From: Streptomyces sp.
GTDB lineage: Bacteria; Actinomycetota; Actinomycetes; Streptomycetales; Streptomycetaceae
Direction of reading: 5' to 3'
Assembly (NCBI RefSeq): GCF_019510245.1
Contig: NZ_JAEKKT010000140.1
Span: 114,366-178,365, forward strand
DNA length: 64,000 bases
Positions 42,963-51,319 of this stretch are shown here, one piece after another; positions within the stretch are counted from its first letter, which is position 1; the number at the start of each line of letters is the position of its first letter. The translations under genes and the position numbers were made by a program. The notes below the pieces were generated by a model that saw only the letters and a program-made list of their open reading frames with translations, ran no database searches and had not been told where the DNA came from.

Positions 42963-44282
42963 ATGCTTGCATATTTGCTGGAATTGAGAGAATGGCGGAA
43001 CAACGGGGCTGTCTACCCGTTCGCTGTTTTCATGACCATGGTCTGGTCGCTCTGGATCATCCGCATTCTGCTGGCCCGCCGCTACAAACCGTGGAAGCGA
43101 CCCTGGCAGACGACGACCTCCGTCATCATTCCCGTCGTCGACGAGCCGGAAGGCCTTTTCCGTTCCGTGCTCCAGCGAATAACCGAGCAGCAGCCGACCG
43201 AGGTCATCGTCGTCATCAACGGCCGGCGCAACCCGGTCCTGGAGGACATCTGCACCGACATGGGTGTCGACTGGCGCTGGACCGAGACCCCCGGCAAGCG
43301 CAACGCGCTGCGCGTCGGCCTGGCGGAGGCGACCGGCGAGATCGCCGTACTCGTCGACTCGGACACCATCTGGACCACGGACACCCTGGCCGAACTGGTG
43401 AAACCCTTCCGCGATCCCGAGGTCGGCGGTGTCACCACCCGGCAGCGGATCCTTGACCCTGGGCGCTCGGTACTCACCCGCTGGGCCGACTGGCTGGAGA
43501 GCGTCCGCTGCCACTACTCGATGCCCGCGATGAGCGTGGTCGGCACGGTGGGCTGCCTGCCCGGCCGGACCATCGCCTTCCGCCGGAACATCCTGGAGGA
43601 CTGCATGGAGGACTTCCTCAGCGAGAAGTTCCTCGGCGTCTTCCTGGAGGTCAGCGACGACCGGACGCTGACCAACTACACCCTCAAGGCCGGGTACAGG
43701 AGTGTCTACCAGTCCACCTCGCTGGTCTACACCGACGCCCCGCTGGAGCTGCGGAAGCTCGCCAAGCAGCAGTACCGCTGGGCGCGCGGCTCGCAGTACA
43801 ACACCCTGCGGATGTTCTGGTGGATGCTGCGCCACGCGAAGATGCTCTGGCTGTTCTACGTCGCCGACATCCTGGTGCCCTTCGTCCTGCTCGGCACCTT
43901 CGCGTCCTGGGCGGTCGCCGCCTGGCAGCGCGACAAGCCCGGCATCTACAACCAGCTGCCGCTGCCGCACACCCCGTGGCACGCGCTGGTGTTCGTCCTC
44001 GGCCTGGCCGCCCTCATGTCCCTGATCTCCATGGCCATCCGCTTCGGCCGCCATTTCGCCTACCGGCCCAAGGACATGGTCTTCCTGCCGGTGTTCATGA
44101 TCATCAACACGCTGCTCCTGCTCCCGGTACGGCTCCTCGGCTTCTTCCGCATGGCCCACAACGCGAGTTGGGGAACCCGCGCCGACAGCTTCGCCGGCGA
44201 ACGCACCCGCAGCCCCCTCGTCGTGGTCCCCTACCTGCTGGGCGCCGCCCTGCTCTTCGGATCGGTGATGATGAGTGTCTGA
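42963..44282 (+). CDS. Processive family-2 glycosyltransferase (hyaluronan/cellulose-synthase-like)
   Basis: 439 residues. An N-terminal TM (YPFAVFMTMVWSLWIIRILL) precedes the GT-A domain: TTTSVIIPVVDEPEGLFRSV, VIVVINGRRNP, GKRNALRVGLAEATGEIAVL, then VDSDT (DxD metal site, near residue 137). Later TED-equivalent VSDDRTLTNYTLKAGYRS and QQYRWARGSQYNT (Q-x-x-R-W acceptor motif) define a processive membrane synthase. About four TM helices follow from residue 290. It should polymerise a UDP-sugar at the membrane and extrude the chain. The adjacent ugd suggests UDP-glucuronate as a donor; the overlapping GH26-like gene likely trims or edits the product. Confidence 0.9.
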   Translation: MLAYLLELREWRNNGAVYPFAVFMTMVWSLWIIRILLARRYKPWKRPWQTTTSVIIPVVDEPEGLFRSVLQRITEQQPTEVIVVINGRRNPVLEDICTDMGVDWRWTETPGKRNALRVGLAEATGEIAVLVDSDTIWTTDTLAELVKPFRDPEVGGVTTRQRILDPGRSVLTRWADWLESVRCHYSMPAMSVVGTVGCLPGRTIAFRRNILEDCMEDFLSEKFLGVFLEVSDDRTLTNYTLKAGYRSVYQSTSLVYTDAPLELRKLAKQQYRWARGSQYNTLRMFWWMLRHAKMLWLFYVADILVPFVLLGTFASWAVAAWQRDKPGIYNQLPLPHTPWHALVFVLGLAALMSLISMAIRFGRHFAYRPKDMVFLPVFMIINTLLLLPVRLLGFFRMAHNASWGTRADSFAGERTRSPLVVVPYLLGAALLFGSVMMSV

Positions 44283-45468
44283 GACAGCCGAGTCCTCCGG
44301 CCGGTCCCATGCCCAGCGCCTGCACTGGTGGAACCGCGGTAGCGGTGTCCGGCTGCGGCTGTGGATGGCCGTCAACGTCGTCGTACTGACGCTCCTCAGC
44401 TACGGCGTCTACCTCCTCGCCAACTCCAGCTCCGAGCCGGTCTACCAGGGCCTCGGTGTCCCCGCGGCCGAGCCGGGCATCAAGGACCGGCTCACGTCCG
44501 GAACGTCCACCGCCCGCTCCACCGTCCCGAAGAAAGCTTCCTTCACCGCTCCCGGAGGCAAGTACTTCGGACTCAGCAGCACCCAGATCCCCTGGTCGTC
44601 CAAGAAGACGAACACCCTGGCGAAGGCGGCCGGACAGCGGCCGACCATGTCCGAGTACTTCGTCAACTGGAACGAAGGCTTCGACCCGACCGCCGTCGAC
44701 GCGTCCTACCGGCAGGGCATGCTCCCGGTGATCTCCTGGCAGCCCTGGGCCGGCCGGAAGTACGGCGCCGACCAGCCGAAGTACGCCCTCTCGAAGATCG
44801 CCGATGGCGCGTACGACGCGTACGTCACGCGCTTCGCGAAAGCCGTCGCCGCCCACCGGTGGCCCGTGGTCGTTCGCTTCGCGCACGAGATGAACGGCGC
44901 CTGGTACCCCTGGTCGGAGCAGCGCAGCGGCAACCACAAGGGCGACTACGTCAAGGCGTGGCGGCACGTCCACGACCTCTTCGAGCAGGCCGGCGCCGAC
45001 AACGTCATCTGGCTGTGGAGCCCGAACATCCTGCGCCCGGTGCCCAAGGTGAGCCTGGCCGAGCTGTATCCCGGCGACGACTACACCGACTGGATCGGCA
45101 CGGTCGGCTACGCCGTGCACGAGAAGACCGCGGTCGCTGTCTTCAACCCGACCCTGAAGAAGCTGCGCAAGCTCACCAGCCACCCGATCGTCATCACCGA
45201 GGCCGGCGCGCAGCCCGGCGCGTCGAAGGCGGCATGGATCACTGACTTCTTCAAGTGGCTCGGGAAGAGCAAGCAGGACGACGTCATCGGCTTCGTCTGG
45301 TTCGAACGCGACCGGGAACAGGGCGGCGGCGCGGACTGGCGCTTCACCGAGAACGAGGCGACGCTCAAGGCATTCCGGCACGGGCTCGCACACATCGACC
45401 TGACCGGGTCGGCGGACCTGTCCACGTCGGGGACCCCGACGGCCTCCGCCACCACTACGAACGGCTGA
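44275..45468 (+). CDS. Membrane-anchored GH26-like glycoside hydrolase
   Basis: 397 residues from GTG 44275, overlapping the GT2 stop by 8 bases. A TM/signal anchor lies at about residues 30-50 (LWMAVNVVVLTLLSYGVYLL). A Ser/Thr linker leads to the catalytic (alpha/beta)8 domain: GKYFGLSSTQIPWSSKK, VRFAHEMNGAWYPWSEQRSG (acid/base Glu), DNVIWLWSPN, then HPIVITEAGAQPG (nucleophile Glu) and VIGFVWFERDRE. Matches family GH26 (mannanase-like). Acts outside the membrane, presumably on the polymer made by the GT2 synthase. Shares very high identity in the central part with the convergent paralogue next to it. Confidence 0.9.
   Translation: MSETAESSGRSHAQRLHWWNRGSGVRLRLWMAVNVVVLTLLSYGVYLLANSSSEPVYQGLGVPAAEPGIKDRLTSGTSTARSTVPKKASFTAPGGKYFGLSSTQIPWSSKKTNTLAKAAGQRPTMSEYFVNWNEGFDPTAVDASYRQGMLPVISWQPWAGRKYGADQPKYALSKIADGAYDAYVTRFAKAVAAHRWPVVVRFAHEMNGAWYPWSEQRSGNHKGDYVKAWRHVHDLFEQAGADNVIWLWSPNILRPVPKVSLAELYPGDDYTDWIGTVGYAVHEKTAVAVFNPTLKKLRKLTSHPIVITEAGAQPGASKAAWITDFFKWLGKSKQDDVIGFVWFERDREQGGGADWRFTENEATLKAFRHGLAHIDLTGSADLSTSGTPTASATTTNG
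44953..45006 (+). repeat. 54-bp arm of a perfect inverted repeat (GH26 copy 1)
   Basis: Identical to the reverse complement of 45866-45919. Encodes KAWRHVHDLFEQAGADNV in both paralogues. 859 bases separate the arms. Confidence 0.9.
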
Positions 45469-46483
45469 TCCTCGCCAGCCGTACGGTCTCCAGCCCGCCG
45501 GCGAAGGCACGGGTGGTCCCCGGGGTCTGGGTGAAGCGCCAGTCCTGGTGGCCGCCCTCGGCACGGCTGCGCTCGAACCACACGAAGCCGATCACCTCCC
45601 GGTGCGCGGCGAACCAGCGGAAGAAGGCGGCTATCCAGGCGGCCTTCTTCCGGCCCGGCCGGGCCCCGGTCTCCGCGATCACCACCGGGCGACCGGTGAG
45701 CCCGCGCAGCCCGGCGAGTGTCGCGTCGAACACCGCGCCCGCCGTGGACTCGTCGTCCTGATAGCCCGTCATCCCCACCAGGTCGACGTACGCGTCCCCG
45801 GGGTACAGCCCCCGCAGCGACACCGCGGGCGCGTCCCGCACCACGTTCGGGCTCCACAGCCACACGACGTTGTCGGCGCCGGCCTGCTCGAAGAGGTCGT
45901 GGACGTGCCGCCACGCCTTCACGTAGTCGCCCCGGTGGTTGCCGTTGCGCTGCTCCGACCACGGGAACCACGTGCCGTTCATCTCATGCGCGAAGCGGAT
46001 CACCACCGGTCGCCCCTGCGCGCGTACCGCCTTCGCGAAGCGCGTCACGTAGGCGCCGGAGCCGCCCTCGGCGATCCGTGCCAGCGCGTACCGCGGCTGC
46101 CGGGTCCCCGCGCCGGAGCCGGCCCAGGGCTCCCAGGTCAGCAGCGGCACCGCGCCTTGCGCATACGACGCCCGCACCGCGGCCGGACGAAAGTCCTCCG
46201 TCCACTTGACGAAGTACTCCAGCAGGTTCGGCGCGCTCCCCGCCCTGCGGGCCACCGCGTCCGTCTCCGCCCGGGACCAGGGGGCTTGCCGGGTGCTCAC
46301 CCCGAAGTACCGGCCCTGCGGTGTCGTGACCCGCCGCACCGCGTCGTCCACCGGCTTCGCGGACCGTGTGGGCCCGGAGACACAGCCGGTGAGCAGCAGT
46401 CCCAGGGTGAGCATCGGGGCCGCCACGAACCGCGCTGCGGGTCCTGCCGTCACCACGACATGATCGCACCTCACTCGTGGCAC
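45455..46483 (-). CDS. Secreted/lipoprotein GH26-like glycoside hydrolase, paralogue of its neighbour
   Basis: 342 residues from the farthest GTG (46483); GTG 46456 gives a better signal peptide. A lipobox LLLTGC follows the hydrophobic run APMLTLGLLL, so it is a likely lipoprotein (Cys near residue 34). Catalytic motifs as in the neighbour: VIRFAHEMNGTWFPWSEQRN and RPVVIAETGARPG, plus VIGFVWFERSRAEGG. The two GH26 genes are tail to tail and their ends overlap by 14 bases. Probably also acts on extracellular polysaccharide. Confidence 0.9.
   Translation of the reverse strand: MPRVRCDHVVVTAGPAARFVAAPMLTLGLLLTGCVSGPTRSAKPVDDAVRRVTTPQGRYFGVSTRQAPWSRAETDAVARRAGSAPNLLEYFVKWTEDFRPAAVRASYAQGAVPLLTWEPWAGSGAGTRQPRYALARIAEGGSGAYVTRFAKAVRAQGRPVVIRFAHEMNGTWFPWSEQRNGNHRGDYVKAWRHVHDLFEQAGADNVVWLWSPNVVRDAPAVSLRGLYPGDAYVDLVGMTGYQDDESTAGAVFDATLAGLRGLTGRPVVIAETGARPGRKKAAWIAAFFRWFAAHREVIGFVWFERSRAEGGHQDWRFTQTPGTTRAFAGGLETVRLARISRS
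45866..45919 (-). repeat. 54-bp arm of a perfect inverted repeat (GH26 copy 2)
   Basis: Reverse complement of 44953-45006 with no mismatch, including all third-codon positions. Suggests recent duplication or gene conversion of this segment, since flanking codons differ. Confidence 0.9.
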
Positions 46484-46818
46484 GCTTCGGACTGCCTGCC
46501 CCTCGGGGCATGGGGGTGACGGTCTCCATGGCCAGTCACCACTCCCGGAACGGATTCAGTTCTGTTGTCAGCGGGGCGCGAACCGCGATTTCCGTGAACG
46601 ATCTTGGTGCTGCGGCAGGCTGCCCCGCATAGGTCTCACCTTGCGACCGCGCTGCCGAAGCGGTACGTCGTCTGCCCAGCCGTCGGCCCTATGTTTCCCT
46701 CGTCGCAGTGTCGTCACGGTGTGTGGTGCAGGCGGCTTGACGCCTTGTGGTTCCGGAGCGGCAGCGCGGGCGAGTGCCGGATTACCGATGAGGCGCTTGC
46801 CTTCGGCAGGATGGGCGC

Positions 46819-47352
46819 ATGACCGAGATCCGCACACCCCGTCTCCTCCTCCGTGGCTGGCACGACGACGACCTCATGCCGATGGCGGACATCAACGCGG
46901 ACCCACGGGTCATGCACTGGATCGACGACGGCTCGGTGCGCGACCTGGACCACACGGCCGAGGACATCGAGCGGTGGGAGGAGGAGTGGGACGAGGAGGG
47001 CTTCGGACTCTTCGCCGTCGAACTGCTGGCCTCAGGTGAACTGATCGGCTTCACGGGACTGTCCGTACCCGAGTTCCTGCCGGAGGTGATCCCCGCCGTG
47101 GCGATCAGCTGGCGGCTCGGTTCACAGTTCTGGGGCCAGGGATACGCGTCCGAAGCCGCGCACGCCACGCTGGAGTTCGCGCTCCAGGACCGCGGCCTGG
47201 AACGCGTCATCAGCATCAACCGGGTGGGGGACAACGCCTCCGAGAGCGTCATCCGCAAGCTCGGCATGGTGCCCGAGCGGGAGACGGTACACCCGGTGTA
47301 CGGCTACCCACTGCGCGTTCATGCCATCGATCTCACCGAGTTCCAGGCGTGA
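46819..47352 (+). CDS. GNAT-family N-acetyltransferase (RimJ-like)
   Basis: 177 residues. TEIRTPRLLLRGWHDDDLMP, then FGLFAVELLASGELIGFTGL, AVAISWRLGSQFWGQGYASE (acetyl-CoA loop, Q-x-x-G-x-A variant QGYASEAA), ALQDRGLERVISINRVGDNA, SESVIRKLGMVPE. Matches the ribosomal-protein-alanine acetyltransferase-like subgroup (Acetyltransf_3). Cytoplasmic; substrate unknown. Not obviously in an operon. The 235 bases upstream show no clear gene. Confidence 0.92.
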   Translation: MTEIRTPRLLLRGWHDDDLMPMADINADPRVMHWIDDGSVRDLDHTAEDIERWEEEWDEEGFGLFAVELLASGELIGFTGLSVPEFLPEVIPAVAISWRLGSQFWGQGYASEAAHATLEFALQDRGLERVISINRVGDNASESVIRKLGMVPERETVHPVYGYPLRVHAIDLTEFQA

Positions 47353-47418
47353 ACAGGTCGACATCGACGACGTACGACGCCTCACTTCCGCCCGACGCGG
47401 CCGAAGCGTGTGTCGTCC

Positions 47419-47919
47419 TCAGCGTTCTTCGGCGAGCCACTCGGCGAGGGCGACAAGGGTGCTCTCGACGCTGACCGTCATGTGACGGCGGAGCGCATCC
47501 AGGTCGGCGCGGGTGGCGCCCAGCACCGGATCGAGGCGGAGCAGTCGCCAGGACTGCTGGACGACGGTTCCGCGCCCCTGGGGAGTGAGGGTCCATTCCC
47601 AGGACACGATGCCGTTCTCCGCGCCGCCGACGACGAAGCCGAAAGCCGTCCCGGGGTCGGCTCGCACGATCTGGGAGCGGCTGGTCCACAGCTTGCCGTT
47701 CCTGCGGTTACGGCCGCTGAACCAGGCACCGGCCCAGGGGCCGGCATCCGGGTCGAAAGCGACGTCGTCGGCGTCGGGGCTCCAGCGGCTGATCGCGGAC
47801 ACCTCGCTGACCAGTTCGTAGACGAGGGCGGGCGCGGCGTCGACCCAAGTGCGTCTGGTGAAGGCGAAGTCGGCCGCGTCCAGCCCCTCGGAGGGAGCGT
47901 TCTCGGTGGTGGTGCTCAA
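47419..47919 (-). CDS. SRPBCC-family protein
   Basis: 166 residues from TTG 47919, chosen because GGAGG lies 5 bases upstream; an upstream GTG would add 11 residues. DFAFTRRTWVDAAPALVYEL, VSEVSAISRWSPDADDVAFD, GRNRRNGKLWTSRSQIVRAD, PGTAFGFVVGGAENGIVSWE, WTLTPQGRGTVVQQSWRL: a START/polyketide-cyclase-type helix-grip fold. Binds a hydrophobic ligand. Divergent from an MmyB-like regulator, which is a plausible controller. Confidence 0.88.
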   Translation of the reverse strand: MSTTTENAPSEGLDAADFAFTRRTWVDAAPALVYELVSEVSAISRWSPDADDVAFDPDAGPWAGAWFSGRNRRNGKLWTSRSQIVRADPGTAFGFVVGGAENGIVSWEWTLTPQGRGTVVQQSWRLLRLDPVLGATRADLDALRRHMTVSVESTLVALAEWLAEER

Positions 47920-48059
47920 GGTGGCCTCCTGGGTGAGCGCGGGGTGCCGCATTCGGCGCCTCCCACTTCATCGAGGATGCGGGCGGGGAACCTGACCCGC
48001 CGTTTCCTATCCACAGCTGGGTCAGGCCGGGTGTCGCGTGGCGGCCCATACTCGGAGCC

Positions 48060-48974
48060 ATGGACGGAAAGACGCAGCTCGGAGACTTCCTGCAGACGCG
48101 GCGCTCCCAGCTGCGCCCGGAGGACATCGGGGTGCCCACCTACGGGGAGCGCCGGCGTGTGCCAGGGCTACGACGCGAGGAGCTGGCGCTGCTGGCGGGG
48201 GTGAGCACCTCCTACTACACCCGGCTGGAGCAGGGACAGTCGCTGAGCGCGTCGCCCGAGGTTCTCGATGCGATCGCCGGGGCGCTGCGACTGGACGAGT
48301 CCGAGCGGCGCTACCTGCGCGACCTGGCCCGGGTGGACAGGCGGCGCACCCGGGGGCGGCGGCCGGCGCCGGAACAGGTGCCGGAGGCGCTGCGCCAGTT
48401 CCTGGAGGTACTGGGCGACGTTCCCGCCATCGTGCTCGGCCGACGCAGCGACGTGCTCGCGTGGAACCGCCTGGGCCATGCGCTGTTCGCCGGGCACCTG
48501 GACTTCGATGCCCCCGACCTGCCGGCGCGGCGTCCCGACATGGCCCGGCTGGTGTTCCTCGACGGCCACGTCCGTGACCTGTACGCGGACTGGCCCAGCA
48601 AGGCCAGGGCCGTCGTGGGCAACCTGCGCTTGGCCGCGGCCCAGTATCCGGAGGACGCGGCACTGCACGCACTCCTGGGCGAACTGTCCGCGAAAAGTGC
48701 TGAGTTCGCCTCGATGTGGGCCGACCACCGGGTCAAGGCCTGTGCCGTCGCCGAATACGAGATGCGCCATCCGCTGGTCGGGCCGCTGACCGTCATCCAA
48801 CAGACCATGAGCAGCGGGCAAGGTCCCGTCGTCGTGGTCGCCACCACAGAGGCGGGCTCGCCGTCGCGGGCCGCTCTCACCCTGCTCGCCCAGGCCACCG
48901 GCGAGTGTGCCGCCCCCCGGGCCGACCTGTCCTCCGACGCGGTGCAGCCACGGCCCCGCGCCGACAGGGGCTGA
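48060..48974 (+). CDS. MmyB-like XRE-family transcriptional regulator
   Basis: 304 residues. N-terminal HTH: GDFLQTRRSQLRPEDIG, RRVPGLRREELALLAGVSTS, YYTRLEQGQSLSASPEVLDA, the distinctive MmyB start. The ligand domain (residues 110-270) has the typical DVLAWNRLGHALFAGHLDFD, NMARLVFLD-type segment (here DMARLVFLDGHVRDLYADWP) and HPLVGPLTVIQQTMSSGQG. MmyB regulators control adjacent oxidoreductases or secreted proteins. Neighbours are the divergent SRPBCC gene and a downstream secreted protein. Confidence 0.92.
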   Translation: MDGKTQLGDFLQTRRSQLRPEDIGVPTYGERRRVPGLRREELALLAGVSTSYYTRLEQGQSLSASPEVLDAIAGALRLDESERRYLRDLARVDRRRTRGRRPAPEQVPEALRQFLEVLGDVPAIVLGRRSDVLAWNRLGHALFAGHLDFDAPDLPARRPDMARLVFLDGHVRDLYADWPSKARAVVGNLRLAAAQYPEDAALHALLGELSAKSAEFASMWADHRVKACAVAEYEMRHPLVGPLTVIQQTMSSGQGPVVVVATTEAGSPSRAALTLLAQATGECAAPRADLSSDAVQPRPRADRG

Positions 48975-49165
48975 TACCCACACCATCACCAGGTGTTGCC
49001 TCAACGGGCCGACGCCCGTCCTTTGCCCGAGTCCCGGCCCTGACCCGCCTTACCTCAGGGCTCCCGCCGGACACCACCCCGCAGGAAGAACCCACGTATC
49101 CCAGCTCATGCGTCGGCGTGTTGCCGCCGCATGCCTGAAAACAGCCCGAAGACGAGAAAGAAGCC

Positions 49166-50131
49166 ATGTTCAAGAAGCTCTCCATATCCGCTGCGGCGGT
49201 CGGCGCGCTGGTCGCCGCCGCTGCGACAGTGCTCAACCCCGCTCCCGCCTCGGCCGCCTCCGCGCCCCTGAGCGGTGCGCGGATCGCCGCGCACTTCGAC
49301 CTGGCCCAGGGCCAGACGCCGGAGAACGTCGCCCTGGCACCGGGCGGCCGCGCGTACCTCACCTTCGCCAAGGCCCGCCAGATCGCCGAGGTCTCCCCCG
49401 AGGGCACGGTCCGGATCCTGGCCACCCTGCCCGAACCCGCCGACGGCGGCGTTCACACCCCCGCTCTCGGCTTCCCGCTGACCGTCGGCATCACCCGAGC
49501 CCACGACGGAACGCTGTACTTCCTGTACGCCACCGGCACCGCCGACCTCACCGGCGTATGGCGGATGCGCCCCGGCGGCCGACCGGAACGGATCGCCGCG
49601 CTGCCGGCGGACGGCCTGCCCAACGGACTGGCACTGGACGCGCGCACCCACACCCTCTACGTCGCCGACTCCGTGCTTGGCACCATCTGGAAGGTGCCCA
49701 CCAGCGGCGGCACCGCGACCGCCTGGTCCACCGCCCCCGAGCTGGCCCCCGCCGGCTTCCTCGGCGCCAACGGGCTGAAGGTCCACGACGGCGCGGTCTG
49801 GGCCACCAACCTCGACCGGGGCACCGTCCTGCGCATCCCCGTCCTGAGGGACGGACGCGCCGGCCAGGCGCAGACTCGGGCCGACGGCATGCCCGGAATC
49901 GACGACATCGCCTTCACCGGCCGCGGCGACCAGTTCCTGGCCGCCCTGGACGGGTCGAACGAGGTCGCGCTCGTCCAGCCCGACGGCAGCCACTCCACCG
50001 TGCTGAGCCCGGCGGACGGTCTGCAGAACCCCACGTCCATCGCCCTGCACGGCGACACCGTCTACGTGCTGAGCGCCGCCTGGAACACCGCCGAGGACCC
50101 CAACCTGGTTCTCGCCCGCCTGGCCAGGTAG
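49166..50131 (+). CDS. Secreted SMP-30/gluconolactonase-like beta-propeller
   Basis: 321 residues. Signal peptide FKKLSISAAAVGALVAAAAT ending near PASAAS (residue 31). Six-bladed propeller repeats: ENVALAPGGRAYLTFAKARQ, GLPNGLALDARTHTLYVADS, GANGLKVHDGAVWATNLDRG, GIDDIAFTGRGDQFLAALDG, LQNPTSIALHGDTVYVLSAA. Asn/Asp residues in PNGLALD and GIDDIAF suit the divalent-metal site of SMP-30 lactonases. Extracellular; enzymatic or binding role. Follows the MmyB regulator by 191 bases. Confidence 0.88.
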   Translation: MFKKLSISAAAVGALVAAAATVLNPAPASAASAPLSGARIAAHFDLAQGQTPENVALAPGGRAYLTFAKARQIAEVSPEGTVRILATLPEPADGGVHTPALGFPLTVGITRAHDGTLYFLYATGTADLTGVWRMRPGGRPERIAALPADGLPNGLALDARTHTLYVADSVLGTIWKVPTSGGTATAWSTAPELAPAGFLGANGLKVHDGAVWATNLDRGTVLRIPVLRDGRAGQAQTRADGMPGIDDIAFTGRGDQFLAALDGSNEVALVQPDGSHSTVLSPADGLQNPTSIALHGDTVYVLSAAWNTAEDPNLVLARLAR

Positions 50132-50554
50132 GGCAGCGGTAACAGGAGAGCCCTGGTGAACGCCGTCGGTGCGGTGCGCACCCCTTGTGTGTGGCCTTGT
50201 GGGTCACTCGTGAACCATGGCCTTCGCACATCGCGGTGCGACACGGCGCCGGATCAGCGCCTGATGAAGCGGCTCGGGAAGGCTCCCCCCGCTTCGGGCC
50301 GGTGAGGGTAGCGCACATCGGGACCACCGGAGAGAGTGTGCCCCACGTGCAGATCAGCCCGTGCCGCTGACCTGTGCGCAGCGGCACGGCGGTGCGTGCG
50401 CAGACGTCCAGAGGCCCCTACCCGCTGGAATTCGCCTGGCGGGGCGGGGCCTTCGTCGTCCCCCAAAGGGTCTGCGATGGTCACCGTTTCGCCGACCGCA
50501 GCTGACCTCGGACGACTCCCCTACCCCCGGTCCCGAAGGGCCTCCGAGGGCCCC
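50132..50554. other. 423-bp gap, mobile-element debris at its right end
   Basis: No coding frame recognised. From 50451 the sequence becomes similar to 34745-34890 next to the tRNA-Arg attR, ending in the ATGGGAAC doublet. Confidence 0.35.
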
Positions 50555-50576
50555 ATGGGAACCGTCATGGGAACGG
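50555..50576 (+). repeat. Third copy of the ATGGGAAC doublet
   Basis: ATGGGAAC-CGTC-ATGGGAACGG. The surrounding 50530-50596 aligns with 34824-34895. No tRNA-like core lies nearby. Confidence 0.5.
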
Positions 50577-50942
50577 AAGGCCGTGTAAGGACGACCGTTC
50601 AGGGACGGCAGGTCGACCTCGAACCAGCCCGGGTACTTCGGCTCGTCTCGCCCGGATGCGTCCGGTCGACGGGCGGTCTGCTGACGTCCGGCCAGGAACG
50701 GAGTGGGCCGGCGCCCGCGCGGGGTCGAGCGTGAGGTGCAGACGTGTCCCTCGCCCCGACGTGAACGCCGGATAGCTGCGCTGCTCGCCCCCGGCGAACA
50801 GCAGCCGGAGAGCGTCCGCCACGTGCCGGGCCACTTCGGCATCCATGGAGACGATGCGCACCTCGACCGTGCCCCCGGCGGGAGCGTCGTCCGGGAAGTT
50901 CTCAGTCAAGGGTGAGTGCGACTGCAGGGATTGGGTGGTCAT
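50565..50942 (-). CDS. Small hypothetical protein typical of Streptomyces accessory loci
   Basis: 125 residues from ATG 50942 (AGGTG 7 bases upstream). The central part TVEVRIVSMDAEVARHVADA, LRLLFAGGEQRSYPAFTSGR, GTRLHLTLDPARAP is conserved in small proteins I recall from integrative-element contexts. The last 45 residues look non-conserved and run through the ATGGGAAC repeat, so the 3' end may be altered. Function unknown. Confidence 0.55.
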   Translation of the reverse strand: MTTQSLQSHSPLTENFPDDAPAGGTVEVRIVSMDAEVARHVADALRLLFAGGEQRSYPAFTSGRGTRLHLTLDPARAPAHSVPGRTSADRPSTGRIRARRAEVPGLVRGRPAVPERSSLHGLPFP

Positions 50943-51319
50943 GATCGGCACCTGCCCCGGGCCGTGGGAATGGCTCGTGTCACGCGGCCCTACCGTGCCG
51001 CGCGCCGAGGACGAGACCAGTCCTGTCACCGGAGTACGAAGTACCCTCGACTCTCTCCGACGTACTCCTGGGCACCCTCGCTGCGGCCGCTTCCGGCCTC
51101 GGCGACGTACGGTGGGAAGTACCGAGGGCATCACGCACTCCGGCCGCCACGCCGGGCCGTCCTCGGCGAGAGAGGAAACCCCGAGCCACCCCAGCGGTCG
51201 GCGCGGAGACGGGTCGGCATCATGTCCGCCGCGGTCGAAGCAACTCCGGGCGCGCTCGTCATGGCCGCCCGCGTACCGCGTGCCCGCACCGGCCCGCGTT
51301 TCTGCCGTGGGGAGGCGTG
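50943..51319. other. 377-bp divergent intergenic region
   Basis: No supported gene; the open plus frames here are Arg/Pro-rich. Probably contains promoters of the small hypothetical and the STAS gene. Confidence 0.35.
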
